Of a DNA stretch of 64,000 bases, positions 7,618-14,588 are shown piece after piece. The stretch lies in the NCBI RefSeq assembly GCF_900107195.1, contig NZ_FNPB01000002.1, forward strand, positions 1 to 64,000. Reading direction: 5' to 3'. This DNA comes from Halobellus clavatus (GTDB taxonomy: Archaea; Halobacteriota; Halobacteria; Halobacteriales; Haloferacaceae). Made by a program: the position numbers and the translations under genes. Within the stretch, counting starts at the first letter, position 1. Every line of letters begins with the position of its first letter. The notes under the pieces are model-generated. The model was not told where the DNA came from, did not search any database, and saw nothing but the letters and a program-made list of their open reading frames with translations.

Positions 7618-9128
7618 CAGTAGGTCACCTCCGCGCCGCGGAGGAAGTCGAGGTCGGCCAACGTCCCGTGCAGATCGCGGATGTCTTCGGCCCCCGTTGT
7701 CAGCATCGCGAGGCGTTCGAGCGCGAGCCCCCACGCCATCACGTCGTGCTCGACGCCGAGCGGTTCCAGCACCTCGTCGCGGAACATCCCCGAGTTACCG
7801 ATCTCGATGAGTTCCCCGGTCGTGGGGTGTTTGCCGAAGAGCTCGAAGGAGGGTTCGGTGTAGGGGTTGTAATGCGGTTTGAACTGAATGTCCGTGATGC
7901 CGAACTGCTCGTAGAACTCCACGAACGTCCCCATCAGGTCCCGTACCGAGAGGTTCTCTGCCATCACCCAGCCCTCGATCTGGAAGAACTCCAGCAGGTG
8001 CGTGGCGTCCAGCGTGTCGTTTCGGTAGACCTTCTCGACAGAGAAGTAGCGCTGCGGCGGGTCCAGTTCGCCGACCTCGGTGCCCGAGAGATACCGCATC
8101 GACAGCGACGTGGTGTGGCCACGGAGGGCGATCGCCCGCGCGAAGTCCTCCGACCACGGGGAGTGATAGCCGTCGCCGTCCTCGCCGACGCCCGCACGAT
8201 GCGCGCGCTCGACGTTGTCGACGAGCTCGTCGGGGAGGTCAGCGATCGGCGGGACGTCGAGTGCGAAGCGGTCCCAGTGGGTCCGGGCCGGGTGGTCCTG
8301 CGGCATGAACAGGCAGTCGTTGATCCAGAAGTCCGCGTCCGCGTGCGGGCCCTCCATCTCCTGAAAGCCCATCCCGACGAGGACGTCCTTGACGCGCTCT
8401 GCGGTCTGTCTGAGGACGTGCGTCTTGCCGCCCTGGACCTCGGGCGCGTCCGCCTCGACGTTGTATTCGGTGAACGCCACGTCCTGCCACGCGCCGGAGG
8501 TGAGCATCTCCGGGGTGAGGCGGTCGACGGTCTCGGCAGTCTCGACGCCCTCCATCAGCGCGGTGACGCCCGCGTCGGTGAGCGTGACCGTCCGAACGGT
8601 GCGCTCGTTTCGGTCGAGGAGGTTCCGCGAGACCAACTGATCGAGGACCTCGTCGTCGATCCCGTCTGCGCCCTCGCCGCCGGCGAGGGTCTCGAGCGCG
8701 GCCGCTTCGGGGTCTGCGCCCGCGTCGGCGTCGGGGTCGGCGGCGAGTTCCCCGCTCTCGATGTCGCCGTAGCCTTTCCGGCCGTAGTTCGCGAGCGCGA
8801 TGTCGACCTCCGGGCCGTCGAGGTCGGCCGCACCGATGACCTGACCCATCTGCACGGGGTCCTCGTCGGCACCGGCGTCGACGGCGGCGCGGTACAGTCG
8901 CGTTTCGGGGAGGTCGGCCTCGACGTACGCGCGGCCCTCCTCGGTCAGTTCGTACTCGACGGACTCGCGCTCGGTGACGTCGAGCAGGCTCTCGTCCCGG
9001 AGTTCGAAGACCGCCTGCGTCGCGGTTTCGGGCTTGAGGTCCGCCTCCGTTGCGAGTCGGTCGATCGGCGTCTCGTCTGTCGCGCTCGCGGCGTTCAGCA
9101 CCGCGACCTGTGATTCGGGAAGTTTCAT
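7617..9128 (-). CDS. pheS: Phenylalanine-tRNA ligase alpha subunit
   Basis: This class II catalytic subunit of PheRS has 503 aa. The N-terminal roughly 200 residues form winged-helix, tRNA-binding repeats (TATQAVFELRDESLLDV, LVSRNLLDRNERTVRTVTLTDAG). The class II core follows: GKTHVLRQTAERVKDVLVGMGFQEMEGP, DDPA-like HPARTHWDRF, the motif 2 region LDATHLLEFFQIEGWV and the motif 3 region MAWGLALERLAML. It is the first gene of a pheS-pheT unit. Upstream, at 9192-9212, lies a near-perfect 10+1+10 palindrome, and a weak TATA (GCTAACTGG) follows at about 9170-9180. Confidence 0.97.
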   Translation of the reverse strand: MKLPESQVAVLNAASATDETPIDRLATEADLKPETATQAVFELRDESLLDVTERESVEYELTEEGRAYVEADLPETRLYRAAVDAGADEDPVQMGQVIGAADLDGPEVDIALANYGRKGYGDIESGELAADPDADAGADPEAAALETLAGGEGADGIDDEVLDQLVSRNLLDRNERTVRTVTLTDAGVTALMEGVETAETVDRLTPEMLTSGAWQDVAFTEYNVEADAPEVQGGKTHVLRQTAERVKDVLVGMGFQEMEGPHADADFWINDCLFMPQDHPARTHWDRFALDVPPIADLPDELVDNVERAHRAGVGEDGDGYHSPWSEDFARAIALRGHTTSLSMRYLSGTEVGELDPPQRYFSVEKVYRNDTLDATHLLEFFQIEGWVMAENLSVRDLMGTFVEFYEQFGITDIQFKPHYNPYTEPSFELFGKHPTTGELIEIGNSGMFRDEVLEPLGVEHDVMAWGLALERLAMLTTGAEDIRDLHGTLADLDFLRGAEVTY

Positions 9129-9191
9129 TCTGGAGTGTGTGCAGTCGTTGTCGCGTCTACCGCTCGGCCGCCAGTTAGCAGTTCCGAAGAC

Positions 9192-9212
9192 CGCGGACGC
9201 GTCGCGTCCGCG
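9192..9212. promoter_or_regulatory. Perfect inverted repeat upstream of pheS
   Basis: CGCGGACGCG and CGCGTCCGCG are exact reverse complements separated by one base. The site is 64-84 bases upstream of the pheS start and just upstream of its weak TATA element, a suitable place for an operator. It could also be a GC-rich coincidence or the remnant of a terminator. The rest of 9129-9476 holds no gene. A shorter palindrome, GATTCCGGAATC, lies near 9400-9411. Confidence 0.4.
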
Positions 9213-9476
9213 AGGGGTCGGTTCGGGGGGTGCACCGGGACCCGAAAGCCGGGTCGCCGGTGCGACGGGGCCACCGTCCTCACGCGACCGCGAAAACGAA
9301 CGCGGATCCGTCGGTGTCGGTCAGTCCGGTGGCGACGCCGCGCGGTATGCAGTTGCGCCCGTGACGCATACGCGAACACAGCGCGAGCGCGAGCAAAATG
9401 ATTCCGGAATCGTGCGATGCGGTGTCACGGGACGTAGCGGCCACGCACTTATCTCCTCGGACGGCGAAGTAGAAGT

Positions 9477-9761
9477 ATGCCCGAAGAAGTGCTGTTCGAA
9501 TCTGAGAGTGCCCAGGACCGCGCGGCGATCGCATCCTACCTGCGTGACGTCGCGGCGAAACTCGAGGCGGGCGAGGAGGTCTCGCTCACCGCCGGCGACC
9601 AGTCAGTGACGCTCTCGCCACCCGAGCGGCCCACGTTCGAGGTCAAAGCCGAGCGCGAGGGGCCGGCCGGCGGGCAGGGCGAACTGAGCATCGAGTTCGA
9701 GATCGAGTGGAACGAAGGCGAATCGGGCGGCGGCAGCAGCGGCGAACTGTCGATCGAGTGA
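9477..9761 (+). CDS. amphi-Trp domain-containing protein
   Basis: This is a 94-aa acidic protein of the haloarchaeal amphi-Trp domain family, recognised from the start (MPEEVLFESE...), the conserved helix RAAIASYLRDVAAKLEAGE, the TAGDQSVTLSPPERPTFEVKAE segment and a C-terminal strand ending in EFEIEWNE. The C-terminus has a Gly/Ser linker and repeats the LSIE motif. The molecular role is unknown. A TATA-like CACTTATCTC lies about 27 bases before the ATG, so the transcript is probably leaderless. Confidence 0.88.
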   Translation: MPEEVLFESESAQDRAAIASYLRDVAAKLEAGEEVSLTAGDQSVTLSPPERPTFEVKAEREGPAGGQGELSIEFEIEWNEGESGGGSSGELSIE

Positions 9762-9787
9762 TCTGACCCCGACCGCGGAGCAGACGT

Positions 9788-11431
9788 TCAGTCGTCGCCG
9801 GGTGCGACGCCTCGCCGCGGCGACTCAAGCGAGATGTCGAGGTCTTCGAGGAGTTCTTCGACCTCCGCGCGCTTCGCCTGGTGGTCTTCGAGGAACTCCC
9901 GCATCAGTTCGGCGGCCTGCTCTTTGCAGCCGCCGCAGAGCCGCTCGCCGTTCACGCACTCGTCGTAGACTTCCTTGGCGAACTCGTCGTCGTCGCCCGC
10001 GAGGAGATACGCGTAGAGTTCATAAACGGGACACTCGTCGGCTTCGCCGCCGAGTTCGCGCTGTTTCTCGGCGGTGTCGCGGCCGCCGGTCGTCGCCGCT
10101 CTCACCTTGTCGTACCCCTCCTCGGGATCGTCGAGCAGCGAGATGTGTGACGCCGGGATCGACGACGACATCTTCCCGCCGGTCAGGCCGGTCATAAACC
10201 GGTGATAGACCGACGACGGGGGAACGAAGCCGTAGCCGCCGTGGTCGAGTTCGACATCCCGCGCCAGCTCCTCGGCTTCGTCACCCTCCAGGTCGAAGGC
10301 GTCCACGTGTTCGTCGTAGCGCCGCTTCTCGCCCGGAATCGCCTCGAGGAGTCCCTCGAAGGCCTCGTCGGTGGCGTTGAGATCGAGGAAGCGAACGCGG
10401 GGACGGAGCGGCTCCATCCCGCCGTTTTCGAGCTTCTCGACCGTGGATTCCCGAACGCCATCGTCGACGACGACGCCGAGTTCGTCCAGCGTCGGCTGGT
10501 CCGCTTCGGCGAGCCACGCGCCCGCCTCCTCACAGCGGGGTCGCTCGGGCTCGTCGGCGTACTGGTCTCGTGCGTCGTAGACGGCCCCGACGAGCGCCCG
10601 TTCGGCGTCTGTGAGCTCGAAGCTCGCGTACGCCTCCGTCACGCCGAAGAAACGCATCCGAGCCGCGAGATCGCGGGCGAAGCGGACGTGTGGGTCCTGA
10701 TCGGGACCGACCGGGATGACCGTCGGTTTCGGCTCCTCCAGTTGCGGGTAGAGGATGTCGGCCATCTGGGTGACGACCGACTGCATGTGTGAGACGTTCG
10801 TCTCGCCGTCGAAGCCGTAGATGCCCTGGAACTCGGAGAAGTTCGCTTTCGAGCCGAGTTCGAACGCGAGATCCTGCAGTTCGCGGTTGTCCGATTGGCG
10901 GTAGAGCTCACCCGCTTCGGGGTCGAAGCCGAGCGCAAGCAGGCTGAGGAGGTAGTCGCGGGCGTGCTCGTCGATCTCGGCCCAGGTCATCCCGCGGGCC
11001 GAGTGCGCTTCGAGATCGGCGATCAGGGCGTAGGCGTCGGCGCCCTGCTCTTGGTGCCAGATGATCTCGTCGAACACCAGTTTGTGCCCGATGTGGGGGT
11101 CACCGGTCGGCATAAAGCCCGAGAGGACGGCCGCGTCCTCGCCCGCGCGGAGCGCGTCGGCGACCGGTTCGTAGTCGCGGTGGCCGAAGATGACGCCGCG
11201 GCGCATCAGGTGGTGGGGGTTCGGGGTCTGTGAGAGGACGTCGTCGAACTCGCCGATGCCGAACTCCTCGAAGAGTTTCCGGTAGTCGGTGACCGTCGAG
11301 GAGCCCCACGGGTCGAGCGCGACGTCGTCGGCACCGGCCGCGGCGTCGTCGGTGCCGCCGTCCGCCAGCGCCCGGCGTGCCTGCTCGTCGTCCTGGGCCT
11401 CGCGCTCGGGGGCGTCGTGGTCTCGTGTCAT
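9788..11431 (-). CDS. trpS: Tryptophan-tRNA ligase
   Basis: This class I synthetase charges tRNA-Trp. It has 547 aa with an N-terminal acidic extension of about 45 residues, which is normal in haloarchaea. PHIGH is at 112-116 and KMSSS (GGKMSSSIPASH) near residue 420, followed by a Cys-containing C-terminal helix region (CVNGERLCGGCKEQ). The start at 11431 (MTRDHDAPERE) is chosen because it overlaps the endA stop codon as ATGA. The frame is open much further upstream, but there the translation is arginine-rich antisense-type sequence. Confidence 0.96.
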   Translation of the reverse strand: MTRDHDAPEREAQDDEQARRALADGGTDDAAAGADDVALDPWGSSTVTDYRKLFEEFGIGEFDDVLSQTPNPHHLMRRGVIFGHRDYEPVADALRAGEDAAVLSGFMPTGDPHIGHKLVFDEIIWHQEQGADAYALIADLEAHSARGMTWAEIDEHARDYLLSLLALGFDPEAGELYRQSDNRELQDLAFELGSKANFSEFQGIYGFDGETNVSHMQSVVTQMADILYPQLEEPKPTVIPVGPDQDPHVRFARDLAARMRFFGVTEAYASFELTDAERALVGAVYDARDQYADEPERPRCEEAGAWLAEADQPTLDELGVVVDDGVRESTVEKLENGGMEPLRPRVRFLDLNATDEAFEGLLEAIPGEKRRYDEHVDAFDLEGDEAEELARDVELDHGGYGFVPPSSVYHRFMTGLTGGKMSSSIPASHISLLDDPEEGYDKVRAATTGGRDTAEKQRELGGEADECPVYELYAYLLAGDDDEFAKEVYDECVNGERLCGGCKEQAAELMREFLEDHQAKRAEVEELLEDLDISLESPRRGVAPGDD

Positions 11432-12606
11432 AGGGTGAGTCGGGCTACCGAGAGCCAGTCTATCTCGCCGTTGGCCGCGGTGAGCGCAAAAACCATTCGT
11501 TTCCGGACCCCGCCGGCGAGCCTGACGTCCAGTGAGAGGTCCCGCGGGTAGAAGACGTGGTCCGGGGCCACGACCCGCACGAGATCCGTCGAGTGAGAGA
11601 GGTCCTCGACGCCGGTGAACTCGTCGTAGACCCGGAAGTCCGCGCCGAACTTGAACCCGCTCTTGGGAACGACGCCGCGGTCCCGGAGCGCGGCGTACGC
11701 CCGCAACCGGCGGTCGAACCGCTCGCCCTCGACCTCCCGGCCGAGGGCGACGACCGCGGCGGGATCGACGTCGACGACGCCGCGCTGGGCGAGGTACGCC
11801 CCCTCGACGAGCGAGAGTTGCAGGGGTCCCGAATCGGCGTTGCGGCCGAACAGCCGCTGGCCGTAGAACCGCCGCTCGTAGAGCGCTTCGGATGCGCCGT
11901 AGCAGACGACGCGGTCGCCGAGGAGGTCGGCGTCGACGCCGGACGGGAGGCCCGCCTCGGCGCCGGGGTCCGCATCGGTGTCGTCGGACGCCGTCGTCGC
12001 TTCGTCGGCCGATACCCCCGTCGCTGCTGCAGCCGCGCTTGCGTCGGCCGCAGAGCCGATCGCCGGACCGCTGACGGTCTCGAAGTAGGTCAACTCGCCG
12101 TCCTCGTCGACGACCGCGAGGACGACGTCGCCGAGGGAATCCGCACGGATCGCTTCGCGCTCGCCGGCGACGCGGATTCGGTGAGCCACCTCGTCGTCCC
12201 AGGGGCCGTTCCCGCGGGGGTAGACGACGAAGTCGACGTCGTCCGACACGTCGCCGGCGACGCCCGGCCACGCGTCGCGGGCGGGCGACAGGTAGAATCC
12301 CCGGTCGCGGAGGTCCTTGTAGACCGCGAAGTGAAGCGTCGCGCCCGTCCGGACGAGGAACTCGCGGAAGTGCAGTCGTCGGGCCGCCTCGGCGTCACTC
12401 CCGGTGGCATCGCCGTCGGCAGTCGACGCCGCAGATTCGTCGACGACGGCGTCGAGGTCGCCGCGCGAGAGCAGGTGGGCCGCCTCGACGGGTGCCAGTT
12501 CGATCCGGTTCCGGTCCAGCGGCCGGCCGTAGCCGCGGGCGTCGTAGAACCGCTGTCTGGCGTCGCCGCCGACGTGGACCACGCCGTCGGCCAGTGTCCC
12601 GTCCAT
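11428..12606 (-). CDS. endA: tRNA-splicing endonuclease
   Basis: This is the archaeal intron endonuclease that cuts bulge-helix-bulge motifs in pre-tRNA and pre-rRNA. At 392 aa it is the tandem-repeat form, with two copies of the endonuclease fold in one chain: an N-terminal repeat beginning MDGTLADGVVHVGGDARQRFYDARGYGR and a C-terminal catalytic repeat with matching RVVCYGASEALYERRFYGQR. The catalytic triad fits Tyr327 (FRVYDEF), His338 (LSHSTDLVRVV) and Lys369 (GVRKRMVFAL). An alanine/aspartate-rich linker separates the repeats. The ATG at 12606 is taken because the family starts at this motif. It overlaps trpS by 4 bases. Confidence 0.95.
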   Translation of the reverse strand: MDGTLADGVVHVGGDARQRFYDARGYGRPLDRNRIELAPVEAAHLLSRGDLDAVVDESAASTADGDATGSDAEAARRLHFREFLVRTGATLHFAVYKDLRDRGFYLSPARDAWPGVAGDVSDDVDFVVYPRGNGPWDDEVAHRIRVAGEREAIRADSLGDVVLAVVDEDGELTYFETVSGPAIGSAADASAAAAATGVSADEATTASDDTDADPGAEAGLPSGVDADLLGDRVVCYGASEALYERRFYGQRLFGRNADSGPLQLSLVEGAYLAQRGVVDVDPAAVVALGREVEGERFDRRLRAYAALRDRGVVPKSGFKFGADFRVYDEFTGVEDLSHSTDLVRVVAPDHVFYPRDLSLDVRLAGGVRKRMVFALTAANGEIDWLSVARLTL

Positions 12607-12752
12607 ACCACAGAGGGGAGTCGGCGGGGACATAGGGCCTGCGATGCGCGAGAGCGGAACTGGATTCTGATTCGGCAGCAAGGGCGAGGGCTCGGAACGG
12701 ACACCGGTGGGAACCGTCCGAGAGGGGCTGACGTGTCGGCGTGCCGCTCGCT

Positions 12753-13664
12753 TCAGACGTCGAGGCGCTGGAACTGGACGAGCGCAACCGCGAGCAGTCC
12801 GAGAGTCAGACACACACACAGCGCCAGCGAGACGACGGGGTCGACGTAGCCGACCAGTTCGAGCGACTCACCGAGCGCGTCCTGTCCCTGAGGGACCTCG
12901 TAGACGCCCGCCCAGAACCCGAGTTGGGCCTGCAGTTCGACCGGCAGCGGGTCCCCGAGCGTGCCGAGGAGGAGCGCGTAGACGTTGCCGAGGTGATAAC
13001 TGACGTCGATCATATAGAGGGAGTAGTCCTCGTAAATGCTCCCGGGAACGAGGCGAGCGACGAACAGGACGAAGAAGAGGGCGGGAACGACGGCAGTCAG
13101 CGCAGCGGTCTGCAGACGGTTCCGCGTGGCGACGCTAGCCGCCATACCGACGGCGTTGACGAACGCCGAAACGAAGAGCGCATACACCAGCGTCGCGGGG
13201 AGGACCGCGAACACGCCACCGCCGAGTGCTGCGGTACTGAACCCGCCCATCTGGTAGAGGAAGACGGCGACGAGCAGCAGGCTGGCAACCGCGACGGCAA
13301 ACAGGAACGTGACGTTCGCGAGGAAGATGGCGAGCAGCACCTCCCAGCGCCGGACGGGCTTGCTCAAGAGCAGATCGAGGGTGCCCCGGTCGGCTTCCGT
13401 CGCGAGCGTGAGCGCGACGAACAGCGCTCCGGCGACGAGGAGTCCGATGCCGACACCCCACAGCCACGTCAGCGGGACGTAGGCAGTGAGGAGTTCGAGT
13501 TCCTGTTCGGCCAGCGGGAGCTTCGCCACGGCGTCGGGAATCTCGTTGTTCCCGAAGCCGATCAGAAGGAACCACAGGACCGAGACGAAGACGAGGAGGT
13601 ACGTGAGGATCGCCTTCGGCTCCGAGAGGTCGCCCAGCGTCTTCCGGTAGATGGCGAGGAACAT
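12753..13664 (-). CDS. ABC-2 type permease (NosY-like)
   Basis: This 303-aa integral membrane protein has about six hydrophobic segments. The cytoplasmic N-terminus is MFLAIYRKTLGDLSEPKA, and the family signature ATEADRGTLDLLLSKPVRRWEVLLAI is typical of ABC-2/NosY permeases. It is the third gene of a unit with the ATPase just upstream (3 bases between) and the subtilase-NosD fusion before that. By analogy with NosDFY, it would be the membrane channel that couples ATP hydrolysis to a process outside the membrane. The transported substrate is not indicated by the sequence. Confidence 0.87.
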   Translation of the reverse strand: MFLAIYRKTLGDLSEPKAILTYLLVFVSVLWFLLIGFGNNEIPDAVAKLPLAEQELELLTAYVPLTWLWGVGIGLLVAGALFVALTLATEADRGTLDLLLSKPVRRWEVLLAIFLANVTFLFAVAVASLLLVAVFLYQMGGFSTAALGGGVFAVLPATLVYALFVSAFVNAVGMAASVATRNRLQTAALTAVVPALFFVLFVARLVPGSIYEDYSLYMIDVSYHLGNVYALLLGTLGDPLPVELQAQLGFWAGVYEVPQGQDALGESLELVGYVDPVVSLALCVCLTLGLLAVALVQFQRLDV

Positions 13665-13667
13665 CGG

Positions 13668-14588
13668 TCAGTCCTCCCCTCCGTCGTCGAGGATGTCGAG
13701 GAACCGCTCTTCGAGGCCGCCCTCGCGGTCCACCGAGTACAGGCCGAGCGTCGCGTCGCTGAGAGCCTGTGGAAGAGCGACGGCGAATCCCTCCGGATCG
13801 TCGGTCCGCACCACGACCGCGCCATCGTCGTTGCGGTCGACCTCGTCGACCGACTCGTGGGTCGCGAGCAGACGAGCCGCGCGGTCGTTGTCTGAGGCGT
13901 CGACGACGAACCGTTCGATCCCCGTATCGGAGAGCACCTCCGTGAGCGGTCCCGAGGTCACGACCTGTCCCTCCTTGAGGAAGGTGACCGTGTCGATGAA
14001 CTGCTCCAGTTCGGTGAGGACGTGGCTGCTCACGAAGATGGTCGTGCCCTCGTCGGTCAGGCTCTCCAGCGCGTCGATGATCATCGCCCGGCCCTCGGGG
14101 TCCAGCGCCGCCGTCGGTTCGTCGAGGATCAACAGTTCGGGATCACCGAGCATCGCCTGGCCGACCGCCAGCCGCCGCAACATCCCGCCGCTGTACCCCT
14201 CGACCGCCTGGTCCGCCGCGTCAGTGAGGTTCAGCCGCGTGAGCAACTCGTCGGCCCGCTCCCGCGTCGATCCGTCGACGGCCGAGAGTTCGCCCATATA
14301 GGTGAGATAGTCCCGGCCGGTCATCGACTCGTAGAACGCCGGGTCCTGCGGCGCGTAGCCGATTTTCTTCGTCGCTGCGCGGGTTCCCGCGGGTTCGCCG
14401 CCGATGTAGGCCTCGCCCCGGGTGGGGGTGACCAGCCCGGTGAGCATCTGCATCGTGGTGGTCTTGCCGGCGCCGTTGTGTCCGACGAAGCCGTGAATGT
14501 CGCCGCGGTCGACCGTCAGATCGACCTCCGTGACCGCCGTGACGTCGCCGTATTCCTTCGTCAGACCGCGCGTCTCGATCATCGTCAT
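13668..14588 (-). CDS. ABC transporter ATPase (NosF-like)
   Basis: This is a 306-aa ATP-binding subunit. The Walker A motif is GHNGAGKT at 36-43, the Q-loop lies in YAPQDPAFYESMTG, the signature is YSGGMLRRL, Walker B is LLILDEPTAALDP and the switch His is in VSSHVLTEL. A C-terminal domain of about 90 residues follows, as in ABC-2 exporter ATPases and NosF. The ATG at 14588 overlaps the stop codon of the upstream subtilase-NosD gene (ATGA), which indicates translational coupling. The long open frame upstream is antisense-type sequence in another frame of the protease gene. Confidence 0.9.
   Translation of the reverse strand: MTMIETRGLTKEYGDVTAVTEVDLTVDRGDIHGFVGHNGAGKTTTMQMLTGLVTPTRGEAYIGGEPAGTRAATKKIGYAPQDPAFYESMTGRDYLTYMGELSAVDGSTRERADELLTRLNLTDAADQAVEGYSGGMLRRLAVGQAMLGDPELLILDEPTAALDPEGRAMIIDALESLTDEGTTIFVSSHVLTELEQFIDTVTFLKEGQVVTSGPLTEVLSDTGIERFVVDASDNDRAARLLATHESVDEVDRNDDGAVVVRTDDPEGFAVALPQALSDATLGLYSVDREGGLEERFLDILDDGGED

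Noticed and set aside
9400-9411. GATTCCGGAATC palindrome as operator of the amphi-Trp gene
   Set aside because: It lies about 65 bases before the start and about 40 upstream of the TATA element, is only 12 bases long, and has no second copy. Chance is sufficient.
9788-12271. 827-aa version of TrpS
   Set aside because: The extra N-terminus is Arg/Gly-rich, out of frame with endA and inside it. The overlap start at 11431 fits the family length.
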